Shown: piece after piece, positions 51,311-59,348 of the stretch
Position numbering within the stretch: the stretch's first letter is position 1
Layout of the letters: every line of letters begins with the position of its first letter
NCBI GenBank assembly: GCA_002314715.1
Contig: DCGY01000021.1
Location: 28,435-92,434, forward strand
Direction: 5' to 3'
Source: Lachnospiraceae bacterium UBA1766
GTDB taxonomy: Bacteria; Bacillota; Clostridia; Lachnospirales; Lachnospiraceae
DNA length: 64,000 nt
Notes under the pieces: generated by a model
The model's database searches: none
Seen by the model: the letters and a program-made list of their open reading frames with translations, nothing else
Told to the model about the DNA's origin: nothing
Made by a program: the position numbers and the translations under genes

Positions 51311-53464
51311 TTAATGCAACCAGCCGGTTTCGATCAACGTGTTACGGGATTTTTCCAACAACTGCATCTCCATATCGGAATCCATGCTGGCTCCGGTCGC
51401 CTGGAACAAATCCATAGCCTTCGTGTAATAATCCTGGAAGGTCAGGTAGCTTCTGGAACCGGTCTCAACCGCAGACTGCTTTTCCAATTCCAAAAAGGCC
51501 ATACGCTTGTACACCTGATAATTTTCACCAAACTTCTCCAGCACCTCCTGATATACCAGCTCACTGAATTCATATTCCTGTAAACTGCTGTAAATCAGGG
51601 CCTGATTCATGTAAGTACGGAAGGTACCCCAGCCCATTGCAATGATTTTCTCACAAGCCGCCAATGCGGTTTTGGAGTATTCCGAATCTTTGGAAAGGGT
51701 AGCCATTAAGGTATTGGCTTCCACCTGTCTCTCCAAAATCATGGGCAGATAGCTTTCCTGTACCTGCTTTGACGCATCCTCCAGCAAAATTACATTCTGA
51801 AGCACCAGCTCTTCGTTTTCAATATAGCCTTCGGCATTCTGGAATACATCGCTGTACATCATAAAGGCACGAACCTTGAGGTAGTCATCCTTTGTGGAAA
51901 GGATACAGCTTTCGAATTCCTTGACAGCCTCCTCCATTTTTCCGGTCACGGCAGCAAGTTCACCCTTCATGAGACTCAGCTGATCTCCGGATACACCTTT
52001 CTTTTCTGCCAAATCAATCACCGCCAGGGCTTCGTCCACCTGGTTGTATCTTGTCAATGCAATGGCATAATTGCAGTAATACTCCACATTGTCGGGATGG
52101 CATCCGATGGCCTTTCGGTAATACTGGGCCGCACCCTCGTATTCCTCCAACTCAAAGCAGCTGTCTGCCGCCAGATAATAGAGATTTCCCAGAGTACCTT
52201 TGTCATAAAGGCCTTCATCCTCCAAAGCCTCCGTTAGCACATAGCTTAATGTGCCGGAATAATCCTTCTGCTGATGCAGTTCCAATGCCTGCTCGTAGTA
52301 GGTTTGCGCCTTCTCCTGGCCCATTTGCTGATAACCCAGATAAGCCACCACGCTGCTGACGCCTGCCAGCACCACAAAAATCAGGCAGAAAATAACCTCT
52401 CTTGCAAATAAACGTTTATATCTGCGATCCTTCTTGGCCAGGGAATTCAAGCTTCGAAGCATCTCGGAAACGGTCTGGAAACGCTTTTCGGGTGCCAGAC
52501 ACATGGACTTGTCAATTACATAAGCAAGACCCTCGGAAACCTTAATGCCGGTCTTGGAAACCGGTATCTGCTTGGTATAATCCGCATCAGGCTTTTGACC
52601 CACCAAAAGGGGATACATGGAAGCACCGATACTGTAGATATCCGATCTCTGGTCAATTAAAGCAACCTTGACAAATTTGGGGCTTTCCTGTCCGGGAACG
52701 GGGCTTTGGGTAGTTTCCGTTTCCTCTCCGATTTGGGTTCTGTCATCATCGATTTGGGTTTTGTCATCATCAATTTGCGTTCTGTCATCATCAATGATGG
52801 TACGATCTTCGTCAATCAAAGTCCGGTCATCATCCGGTGCGCCAACGGTCTGTGCCGTAGGGGCAGAAGCCACCGGCCCATTTCCCATAGCTTTTCTTCT
52901 GGCTCTGTTTTCCATGGCTGCCTGTGCCTGCTCCGGAGAAGCATAGCACTTGGTATAGGCAATAAATTCCTGTTGGTCGGAAAAACCGGAAATATTAAAA
53001 TCAATCAGCACGATATTATCTTCCGGAGTCAGCATAATATTGCTGGGTTTAATATCTCCGTGAAGAATGGGTGGCTTTTGTGCGTGGAGATATTCCACCG
53101 CCTCACAAAGCTGCTTTGTATATTTTGCCACCTGGGTAGGTGTGAATTTTTGTCCATCTTTTAGGCAATCATCCAAAGACTTACCGGGAATAAAGTCCAT
53201 AACCGTGTAGATGACTTCATTGCCCTGTTCATCCGTATCCTCTACAAAGTCAAAAACCTGGGGAAGAGAAGGATGATGAAGATTTTTCAGAATATCCACT
53301 TCCGCTCTGGTATCCAAAAGCTTCTTGGCACTGGTCTTCATCTTCTTTAAGACAACGTTTTTCTGCAGTCGGTTATGATACGCCAGAAAAACCGTACCGC
53401 CGCTTCCGGCACCTACTTCTCGGATGATCTGATATGTATTTTGAATTCCACCTGTTTCCAGCAT
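51311..53464 (-). CDS. Membrane Ser/Thr protein kinase with TxID repeat insert and extracellular TPRs
   Basis: A 717-residue protein from the ATG at 53464 (MLETGGIQ), ten bases after AAGGA. The kinase domain (about 10-335) has the glycine loop GAGSGG, VVLKK lysine, catalytic loop HGDIKPSNIML (HGD in place of HRD) and DFNIS in place of DFG. Right after the SPE motif an insert carries five 7-residue repeats with threonines at 215, 222, 229, 236 and 243. Subdomains IX-XI follow (RSDIYSIGAS, APEKRFQ), then a membrane helix (about 345-370) and an extracellular TPR region. It is the first gene of the Tad operon, while the PP2C gene is last, so it probably phosphorylates pilus components. No PASTA repeats are present. 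Confidence 0.94.
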   Translation of the reverse strand: MLETGGIQNTYQIIREVGAGSGGTVFLAYHNRLQKNVVLKKMKTSAKKLLDTRAEVDILKNLHHPSLPQVFDFVEDTDEQGNEVIYTVMDFIPGKSLDDCLKDGQKFTPTQVAKYTKQLCEAVEYLHAQKPPILHGDIKPSNIMLTPEDNIVLIDFNISGFSDQQEFIAYTKCYASPEQAQAAMENRARRKAMGNGPVASAPTAQTVGAPDDDRTLIDEDRTIIDDDRTQIDDDKTQIDDDRTQIGEETETTQSPVPGQESPKFVKVALIDQRSDIYSIGASMYPLLVGQKPDADYTKQIPVSKTGIKVSEGLAYVIDKSMCLAPEKRFQTVSEMLRSLNSLAKKDRRYKRLFAREVIFCLIFVVLAGVSSVVAYLGYQQMGQEKAQTYYEQALELHQQKDYSGTLSYVLTEALEDEGLYDKGTLGNLYYLAADSCFELEEYEGAAQYYRKAIGCHPDNVEYYCNYAIALTRYNQVDEALAVIDLAEKKGVSGDQLSLMKGELAAVTGKMEEAVKEFESCILSTKDDYLKVRAFMMYSDVFQNAEGYIENEELVLQNVILLEDASKQVQESYLPMILERQVEANTLMATLSKDSEYSKTALAACEKIIAMGWGTFRTYMNQALIYSSLQEYEFSELVYQEVLEKFGENYQVYKRMAFLELEKQSAVETGSRSYLTFQDYYTKAMDLFQATGASMDSDMEMQLLEKSRNTLIETGWLH
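52721..52834 (-). repeat. 21-bp repeat encoding five D-D-R-T-x-I-D motifs in the kinase
   Basis: Five 7-residue units (DDDRTLI, DEDRTII, DDDRTQI, DDDKTQI, DDDRTQI) at kinase residues 211-245, each with one threonine. In the first four, aspartate follows three residues after the threonine; in the last it is glycine. pT-x-x-D is a known preferred ligand form for some FHA domains. Confidence 0.92.
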
Positions 53465-53510
53465 ATTTTTTGATTCCTTTTTATACAAATTTAATAATGT
53501 CTTTAAACCA

Positions 53511-53539
53511 ATTTAATATTTTACGCTTTTCTATGTCAA
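53511..53539 (-). promoter_or_regulatory. Promoter for the kinase-Tad operon
   Basis: On the minus strand a perfect TTGACA lies at 53539-53534, and 17 bases on is TTAAAT (53516-53511); TAAATT at spacing 18 is an alternative. It precedes the kinase ATG by about 47 bases. Confidence 0.6.
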
Positions 53540-53547
53540 ATATCAAT

Positions 53548-53595
53548 ATTTTTCGGCATTTTTCGGCAAAAAAGAACTGTTTTTACAAAACAGTT
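53548..53595. promoter_or_regulatory. Direct repeat and palindrome in the kinase/SGNH divergent region
   Basis: ATTTTTCGGC is repeated back to back at 53548-53557 and 53558-53567. A perfect 9-bp inverted repeat AACTGTTTT/AAAACAGTT with a 3-base spacer lies at 53575-53595. Both sit upstream of the kinase -35 and between two divergent promoters, so they are candidate regulator sites. The remaining bases of 53465-53747 show only the two promoters. Confidence 0.45.
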
Positions 53596-53641
53596 TGCAC
53601 ATTTGGACAGCATGCCTTCAAAACGGCTTTCTCGGTCTCTC

Positions 53642-53670
53642 TTTACTTTCCCCGCCGAAAAAGGTATAAT
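53642..53670 (+). promoter_or_regulatory. Promoter for the plus-strand SGNH-like gene
   Basis: TTTACT (53642-53647) and a perfect TATAAT (53665-53670) are 17 bases apart, about 78 bases before the chosen ATG at 53748. Confidence 0.6.
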
Positions 53671-53747
53671 GAGACAGCGACATGGACATGCATGAATTCC
53701 CCCGAAAACAGGGAAACTATACAGAGAAAGAAAGATTGGAGATTGCT

Positions 53748-54878
53748 ATGGCAAACATAAATAATACCGACGAAGACGATTTGTTGGATTTGGAAGCAGA
53801 ATACGGCTCTTCCTTTGAGGAAAGCCCCCGAGAGAACAGAAAAACCGGAAAGAAAGACACCGATGAAGGCAAGACAAGCATCGGAATGAAAATCTTCCAT
53901 GCCTTGGTAAACGTACATGTACTATTGCTTTTGGTTATCATTGCCCTTGGATTTATCGGAATCAGTCGCTTCAAAAACTGGGGCACCAAGGTGGATTTAG
54001 CCGAATTTTTTAAGCACAATGAACTGGTGGTAAAAGAGGACACCCTGGATCAGATTCTTCCCCTTTTGGATGAGAACGGACAAATCATTCGTCCCGGAGA
54101 ACATCCCACTATTTTGTTTATGGGAAATGCTCCCTTCGCCGATGACAGAGACAGCGAAGACGGTCTGGTAAACATGATTGCCAAGGAAGCGGGTGCAACT
54201 GCCATCAACTGCTCCATCGCCGGAAGTACTTTGGGAATCACCAGCCCGGAACCGATTCTGAATTTCCGCGAATACCCCATTGACAGTTTTAACTTCTACT
54301 GGATGTGCCACATGCTTTGCAAGAGCAATCTGGCCTTTATTTACGAAGATGCCAAGGCAGCCTTTGGCGAAAATGTTCCCGAAGGGGCCGACAAAGTTTA
54401 CGAAACCGTACAAAACATTGATTTAAATACCGTAGACGTATTGGCGATTATGTATGATGCTTCCGATTATCTGGAGGGCAATAAGGTTTGGGACGAAGTG
54501 AATGAAACCAATATTTCCACCTTCGTAGGTAACCTTTGCGCCGGCATTGATTTGCTTCAGGAAAAATACCCCCGTCTCCGTATTATCGTAATGTCTCCTA
54601 CCTACGCATATGCAATTGATAAGGATGGCAATTACGGAAGCAGTGATGTTTATATCTACGGCGAGGACGGCGATGTCCTTTCTCTCTATGTACATCAGGA
54701 GGGTCATTATGTCGTATCCCGCGGCGTATCCTTCGTGGATAACCTGTACTCCGCCATTAACGAAGATACCGCAGCAACTTATCTGGAAGACAACCTGCAC
54801 CTGAACATCGAGGGCAGAAAAAAAGTAGCTGAGCGCTTCTTATACGCACTCAACTACTATAAAAAAGATACCTATTAA
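53748..54878 (+). CDS. Membrane-anchored SGNH-fold protein with altered nucleophile motif
   Basis: A 376-residue protein from the ATG at 53748 (MANINNTDEDDL), chosen for GGAG six bases upstream and the promoter position. An acidic cytoplasmic N-terminus precedes one membrane helix (about 50-72) and an extracellular SGNH/GDSL-like domain. The C-terminal block V is intact (DNLHLNIEGRK, D-x-x-H), and the strand IIVMSPTYAYA is typical. The block I motif that normally reads GDS is MGNAPF, so the usual catalytic serine is missing. It may be an inactive relative, for example a sugar-binding partner, or use another residue. It is transcribed away from the kinase operon. Confidence 0.88.
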   Translation: MANINNTDEDDLLDLEAEYGSSFEESPRENRKTGKKDTDEGKTSIGMKIFHALVNVHVLLLLVIIALGFIGISRFKNWGTKVDLAEFFKHNELVVKEDTLDQILPLLDENGQIIRPGEHPTILFMGNAPFADDRDSEDGLVNMIAKEAGATAINCSIAGSTLGITSPEPILNFREYPIDSFNFYWMCHMLCKSNLAFIYEDAKAAFGENVPEGADKVYETVQNIDLNTVDVLAIMYDASDYLEGNKVWDEVNETNISTFVGNLCAGIDLLQEKYPRLRIIVMSPTYAYAIDKDGNYGSSDVYIYGEDGDVLSLYVHQEGHYVVSRGVSFVDNLYSAINEDTAATYLEDNLHLNIEGRKKVAERFLYALNYYKKDTY

Positions 54879-54895
54879 GTCTTTTCGTTACACGC

Positions 54896-55663
54896 CTACT
54901 CGGCAGAATAGGTCAAATCATAATTCATGGTAAGATCCTTGTAAACAATGTATCCGTCGATTTCATCCAGGATCACATAATCAAAATCTTCCATGTTTCC
55001 AATCAGTTTCTTTTCCTCTGATACGATCACATAATGGCACATTCTGGCTTTGGCCAGGGGTGCCATTTTTTCCACCTCAATTTCCTCCTGATCCATCAAA
55101 ACCGCCATCTCATCGTATGTACCCATCAGGTATTCCCGTCCGTAAGGCATACACACATAGGGGGAATACTGTCTTACGTACAAAAGAAATTCTCGGGGGA
55201 AGGCCGCCATAACCTCTCGTCCCGGAAGTCGAATTTCATCGCAGATATCCACCACCGTCTGGGGCACATGATATCGGTTTTCAGACAGGCTGTACAAGGG
55301 ATTTAAGTATACCAAAGAACCGGATACGATAATCAACAGCACCGCCAGATGAGGAAACCATTTTTTCTTCTTTTCCGGCAGTTGCAGACAAACCATAATC
55401 AGCGCGTAAGCATTGGTCACCACCATGGGCAACAGCCAGAAAATACGAAAATAAATCTCCTCCCCCACCGTCAGATAAAACAGCTTCACAAACAGGGGAT
55501 TAAAGTATAGCAGTAAAATCAAAAAGGGCACATAAACAAACAGAATACGGGCCGGCTTCTTTTCCTCTTTTCGAAATAAGTACACCAAAGAGGCAAAGTA
55601 CCAGAGCACCAAAAGCCCAATTCCCATATACGCTTGAAAGGTCGATACAATACTACTCCACAT
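54896..55663 (-). CDS. Polytopic membrane protein of unknown function
   Basis: A 255-residue protein with four to five membrane helices in the first 135 residues and a soluble C-terminal part of about 120 residues containing DICDEIRLPGREVMAAFP and YVIVSEEKKLIGNM. The segment GEEIYFRIFWLLPM is conserved-looking in surface-glycan membrane proteins of Clostridia. It follows the DUF6077-like gene by 24 bases and could be the second half of a once larger protein. It ends convergently 17 bases from the SGNH-like gene. No enzyme motif recognised. Confidence 0.8.
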   Translation of the reverse strand: MWSSIVSTFQAYMGIGLLVLWYFASLVYLFRKEEKKPARILFVYVPFLILLLYFNPLFVKLFYLTVGEEIYFRIFWLLPMVVTNAYALIMVCLQLPEKKKKWFPHLAVLLIIVSGSLVYLNPLYSLSENRYHVPQTVVDICDEIRLPGREVMAAFPREFLLYVRQYSPYVCMPYGREYLMGTYDEMAVLMDQEEIEVEKMAPLAKARMCHYVIVSEEKKLIGNMEDFDYVILDEIDGYIVYKDLTMNYDLTYSAE

Positions 55664-55687
55664 GGAAACTCTCCCATCCCGTCAAAA

Positions 55688-56764
55688 CTAATCCATCAGG
55701 AAATAAATCACCGCAAAGCACAAAGGCGCCAGCATGGAGCCGGCCATCCAAAAGGCAAATCGAAATTTTTTATACACAAAAACGCCGCACAAAGTAACAA
55801 GACCGGCCAGCATACACAAAAGGAAGGTGCCAAGCGTACTGCAAAGACAGCCTGCTGCCATAGTGGCATAAACCAGCACCCAAAAGCCAATCGGTTTCTT
55901 TTCTCCCTTTTCCAGACTTTCCAAAAGCAGGTACATCAATAAGGTCAGAAAAGGAATAATGATATTGCATAGAACCGCTTTTCCCTGGGCGCTTCGCACC
56001 AGAAGGAAATTCTCGGAGCTATACAAAGAATAGCCTCCATACAAAATTAAAAATTCCACAAATACCAGGAAGATCGGCAAGTACTTCTGCTTATCCCCCA
56101 GCAATTTCTTTCCAAGCAGTGAAAAAATACCGTAGCTGGCCAAAATCAGGCACAGGGGAAGCACGGTATGCGCCACCGTAACCGGTTCTACCCCACTCAC
56201 TCGGGACAGAAAACTAATCCAAACCGGGAAGGGCGCCAAAGCGTGTCTGGCATTCAGTCCGGAATATCCTCCGGTATAAGGCAGGGTCGTATACAGCTTC
56301 TCTGCCCAGGTGCTTGCGGTGGAAATCGATACATAATACGCATCATCTCCCTCTTCATAGGACAGCATTACCGCCAATATCAGTTGAACCGCCAAAAGCA
56401 CAACCGCCAAAACCCACCAAAAGAAAAATCCGCCTTCCCGCACTTTTTTCCTGTTTTTCGCAGAAAGCTTCGGGAAATGAAAGCCCGGCGTTCCATTGCT
56501 TCGGCGCTTAAAATAAGAACCCAGGGCGAAGAACAGCAAGGCACCGGTTACCAGTAAATAGCAGGAAGCCAACAGCAAAAAGGACTTTCCAAACAGAATA
56601 ACGGGTACACAAAGCACCTGAAAAGCCGCCCACAAAAGCACCTGTCCTCCCGCCCAGAAAAAGAACACATTTCGCTCCTTCCAAAGGGGACGGAATATGG
56701 TACCGATTAAGGTAGGAACCACCAGTAATGCAACCAGCAAAAAAATCATATTTGCCCAAATCAT
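55688..56764 (-). CDS. DUF6077-like polytopic membrane protein
   Basis: A 358-residue protein with about nine to ten membrane helices. A conserved extracytoplasmic loop reads EEGDDAYYVSISTASTW and LNARHALAPFPVW, as in DUF6077 proteins, which resemble GT-C-type membrane glycosyltransferases; the paired acidic residues in the loop could be functional. It overlaps the upstream membrane protein gene by four bases and is followed by a 255-residue membrane protein. Function is unknown; a role in polymer modification or transfer from lipid carriers is a contextual guess. Confidence 0.82.
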   Translation of the reverse strand: MIWANMIFLLVALLVVPTLIGTIFRPLWKERNVFFFWAGGQVLLWAAFQVLCVPVILFGKSFLLLASCYLLVTGALLFFALGSYFKRRSNGTPGFHFPKLSAKNRKKVREGGFFFWWVLAVVLLAVQLILAVMLSYEEGDDAYYVSISTASTWAEKLYTTLPYTGGYSGLNARHALAPFPVWISFLSRVSGVEPVTVAHTVLPLCLILASYGIFSLLGKKLLGDKQKYLPIFLVFVEFLILYGGYSLYSSENFLLVRSAQGKAVLCNIIIPFLTLLMYLLLESLEKGEKKPIGFWVLVYATMAAGCLCSTLGTFLLCMLAGLVTLCGVFVYKKFRFAFWMAGSMLAPLCFAVIYFLMD

Positions 56765-58146
56765 TGGTTTTCCTCCTCTCTCTTGAAAAGACCTGATACG
56801 CTACCCAAAACAGCGGGCAGGAAACAGATTGTCAACCACAGCATGCTGTATTTGTAGTCCATGGTTCCGGAAGCTCTCGTACAAAGGACCGCGGAAAGAA
56901 GAATTCCTCCGAATACTCCCGGCAACAGCAACGTTCCCTTCTTTTTTTCCGAAAGGAAAAACAACAACACTCCCAAAAGCAAAAGGGGCAGACACCCCCA
57001 TAAAAACCAGTTCAGATAAAGCTTCCCCCAAAATGGGCTTACGGAACGAAAAGCGTCCACATTTCGGGGCGTAAAGCTGGCATACCCCTTCTTTTGAAGC
57101 TGCATGGAGACAATGACGGAGGGCAATACATATCCGGCTCCGTCCCAAAGAATCTCCTTAAAAATCTCTGTTTTATGCTCATCAAGGCAGATTTTTGCCA
57201 TCTCAAGTTCATATTTTTTTGCCTGCTCCCGGCCAAATCGGTTCTCTATCACCGGGCACAGGTAATTGGCTCTCTCTTCCGGAAAAGCATAAACACGAAA
57301 TACAACGGACTCATCCAAAAGGGCAAGCAGCTCCGAAGGCCACTCTGTATACTCAAATTCATTGTCATAGCAGACCGTACGCTCAAACAACATTTCTTCT
57401 ACGCTGAAGGCATTCCGTCCCATGCTCCCCGGGGTAGCGGTCAAGACTCCCAAAAGAAGGGTGCCCACAAGCGCTCCGATTCCCACTGCCATAGGCTTTT
57501 TCCCGTAGTCTTTGTTAGCCGCCAGACAGATTCCGATTACCAGTCCCGGCCAAAAGCAGACGGGCCACAAAAGGCTTTCCAAAACCCAAAACAGCCCGCA
57601 AAAAAGCATGGAGGCAACGGGTGTTTTCCCCTCTTTTTTCTGCTTCACAGAAAGAAAGCAGCCCCACTGGGCCAAAAAGCAGGAAGTCGCCGGCGAAATA
57701 GGCAATACCGCCAAATGACACTGCATGCCCACCGGAACCGTGAGAAGCACCAGACTTCCCCAAATCCAAAGCAGAGTCCGGGATTCACCCTTTGTAGAAG
57801 CTCCCCCGATTTTCAAAGCATTCCCTGCCTTCTTTAGGAAAAAGAAGCCGGCCAGGAAACCGCAGAGAAGCTGCATTGGGAAAAGAAAGGCAGTATAGGA
57901 AAAAGGAAGTACGTTACATACTCCCCTTAGCAGCCATAAAAGAAACGGATATAAAATTCCGGTATATTCATCTACCAAAAGTGTCTTGGAAGCTTCCAGA
58001 TAACGGTAGCTTTCCTCATATTCCTGGAACCCGCCTATGGCACTGACTGCCCAGACAAGTCCCAACAGAATCTGCACACTTAAGGCGAGAAACAATACCC
58101 TTTGGGCCACTGCCCGTACTCGCCAAACCGCTTTTTTCACCATCAA
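56761..58146 (-). CDS. Polytopic membrane protein of unknown function
   Basis: A 461-residue protein with about ten predicted membrane helices and a short soluble loop near 225-330. The early loop GGFQEYEESYRYLEASKTLLVDE-like region lies outside the membrane and contains several acidic residues, as in GT-C enzymes, but I do not see a firm family signature. It starts 53 bases after the RffA-like gene, beyond a hairpin, and overlaps the DUF6077-like gene by four bases. It likely works with the two downstream membrane proteins in surface-glycan processing. Confidence 0.8.
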   Translation of the reverse strand: MMVKKAVWRVRAVAQRVLFLALSVQILLGLVWAVSAIGGFQEYEESYRYLEASKTLLVDEYTGILYPFLLWLLRGVCNVLPFSYTAFLFPMQLLCGFLAGFFFLKKAGNALKIGGASTKGESRTLLWIWGSLVLLTVPVGMQCHLAVLPISPATSCFLAQWGCFLSVKQKKEGKTPVASMLFCGLFWVLESLLWPVCFWPGLVIGICLAANKDYGKKPMAVGIGALVGTLLLGVLTATPGSMGRNAFSVEEMLFERTVCYDNEFEYTEWPSELLALLDESVVFRVYAFPEERANYLCPVIENRFGREQAKKYELEMAKICLDEHKTEIFKEILWDGAGYVLPSVIVSMQLQKKGYASFTPRNVDAFRSVSPFWGKLYLNWFLWGCLPLLLLGVLLFFLSEKKKGTLLLPGVFGGILLSAVLCTRASGTMDYKYSMLWLTICFLPAVLGSVSGLFKREEENQ

Positions 58147-58174
58147 ATCTCACATTTCACAATCATTTTTCGGC

Positions 58175-58193
58175 GAAGCTTCCAGGAAGCTTC
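58175..58193 (-). other. Stem-loop between the aminotransferase and membrane-protein genes
   Basis: GAAGCTTCC, one base, GGAAGCTTC is a near-perfect palindrome (effective 7-bp stem, 5-base loop) just after the aminotransferase stop. No T tract follows on the minus strand, so any termination would be weak. Confidence 0.45.
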
Positions 58194-58199
58194 ATTCCT

Positions 58200-59330
58200 T
58201 TATTTTGCATAAAATTCTTTTACCACGCCGCTGATATAATCCACCTGATCCATGGTAAGTCCATAGTACATGGGAAGTCTTGCCAAACGCTCACTTTCCC
58301 TGGTGGTATATCGGTCCTCTCCGTGGAAGCGGCCGAAACGCTTTCCTGCGGGAGAGGTATGCAAAGGAATATAATGGAATACGCTTAAAATATCGTGCTC
58401 CCCCAGGAAGCTGATTAAGCGGGTTCTTTCCTCGATATCCTTTGCCTTAATATAAAACATATGGGCATTGTGTACACAGCCCTCCGGAATCACAGGCAGT
58501 TCAATCTTGCCTGCCTCCAGAAGAGGTTTTAAGTTCTCATAATAACGATTCCAGCAGGCAAGTCTGGCTTCGTTAATCTCATCCGCATGCTCTAACTGGG
58601 CATACAAATATGCCGCATTCATATCGCTGGGAAGGTAAGAAGAACCAAAATCCACCCAGGTATACTTATCAATCTGTCCGCGATAGTACTTGCTTCGATT
58701 GGTACCCTTCTCGCGAATAATCTCTGCCTGCTCTACCTTGTCTTCGTCGCGAATCAAAAGTGCTCCGCCCTCGCCCATGCTGTAATTTTTGGTCTCATGG
58801 AAGCTGTAGCAACCGTAATCGCCGATGGTACCAAGAGCCTTTCCCTTATAGGTACTCATGATGCCCTGAGCCGCATCCTCAATTACCAGCAAATTGTATT
58901 TCTCGGCAATTTCCATAATCTTGTCCATCTCACAGGATACTCCCGCATAATGAACCGGAACGATTGCTCTGGTCTTTTCGGTAATGGCTGCCTCAATCAA
59001 ATTTTCGTCAATATTCATGGTATCGGGACGAATATCCACAAATACCGGAACAGCACCCCGAAGCACGAAAGCATCCGCAGTGGATACGAAGGTATAGGAA
59101 GGCATAATCACCTCGTCACCCTCTTTGATCTCTGCCAAAAGGGCCGCCATCTCGGTAGCATGGGTACAGGAGGTGGTTAGTAAGCACTTGCCGGTGCCGG
59201 TCTTTTGCTCCAACCACTGGTTGCATTTTTTGGTGTAAGCGCCGTCGCCGCAAATCTTCTGATTTTCCACACATTCACGAATATAATCCATTGCCTTTTC
59301 ACAATAAGGCGGTACATTAAAACGAATCAT
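58200..59330 (-). CDS. rffA: dTDP-4-amino-4,6-dideoxygalactose transaminase (RffA/WecE-type DegT aminotransferase)
   Basis: A 376-residue PLP enzyme of the DegT/DnrJ/EryC1/StrS family. It shows the WecE-like opening FNVPPYCEKAMDYI, TSCTHATEMAALL, the VIEDAAQGI aspartate that holds the pyridine nitrogen, and SFHETKNYSMGEGGAL with the PLP-binding lysine. The closest known function is amino transfer from glutamate to dTDP-4-keto-6-deoxy-glucose, giving dTDP-fucosamine. The keto sugar can come from RfbB encoded in this window. It follows the GtrB-like gene by 18 bases. Related PseC-type enzymes also exist, but the WecE-like signature is stronger. Confidence 0.92.
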   Translation of the reverse strand: MIRFNVPPYCEKAMDYIRECVENQKICGDGAYTKKCNQWLEQKTGTGKCLLTTSCTHATEMAALLAEIKEGDEVIMPSYTFVSTADAFVLRGAVPVFVDIRPDTMNIDENLIEAAITEKTRAIVPVHYAGVSCEMDKIMEIAEKYNLLVIEDAAQGIMSTYKGKALGTIGDYGCYSFHETKNYSMGEGGALLIRDEDKVEQAEIIREKGTNRSKYYRGQIDKYTWVDFGSSYLPSDMNAAYLYAQLEHADEINEARLACWNRYYENLKPLLEAGKIELPVIPEGCVHNAHMFYIKAKDIEERTRLISFLGEHDILSVFHYIPLHTSPAGKRFGRFHGEDRYTTRESERLARLPMYYGLTMDQVDYISGVVKEFYAK

Positions 59331-59348
59331 CTCTATCCTCCCGGGAAA

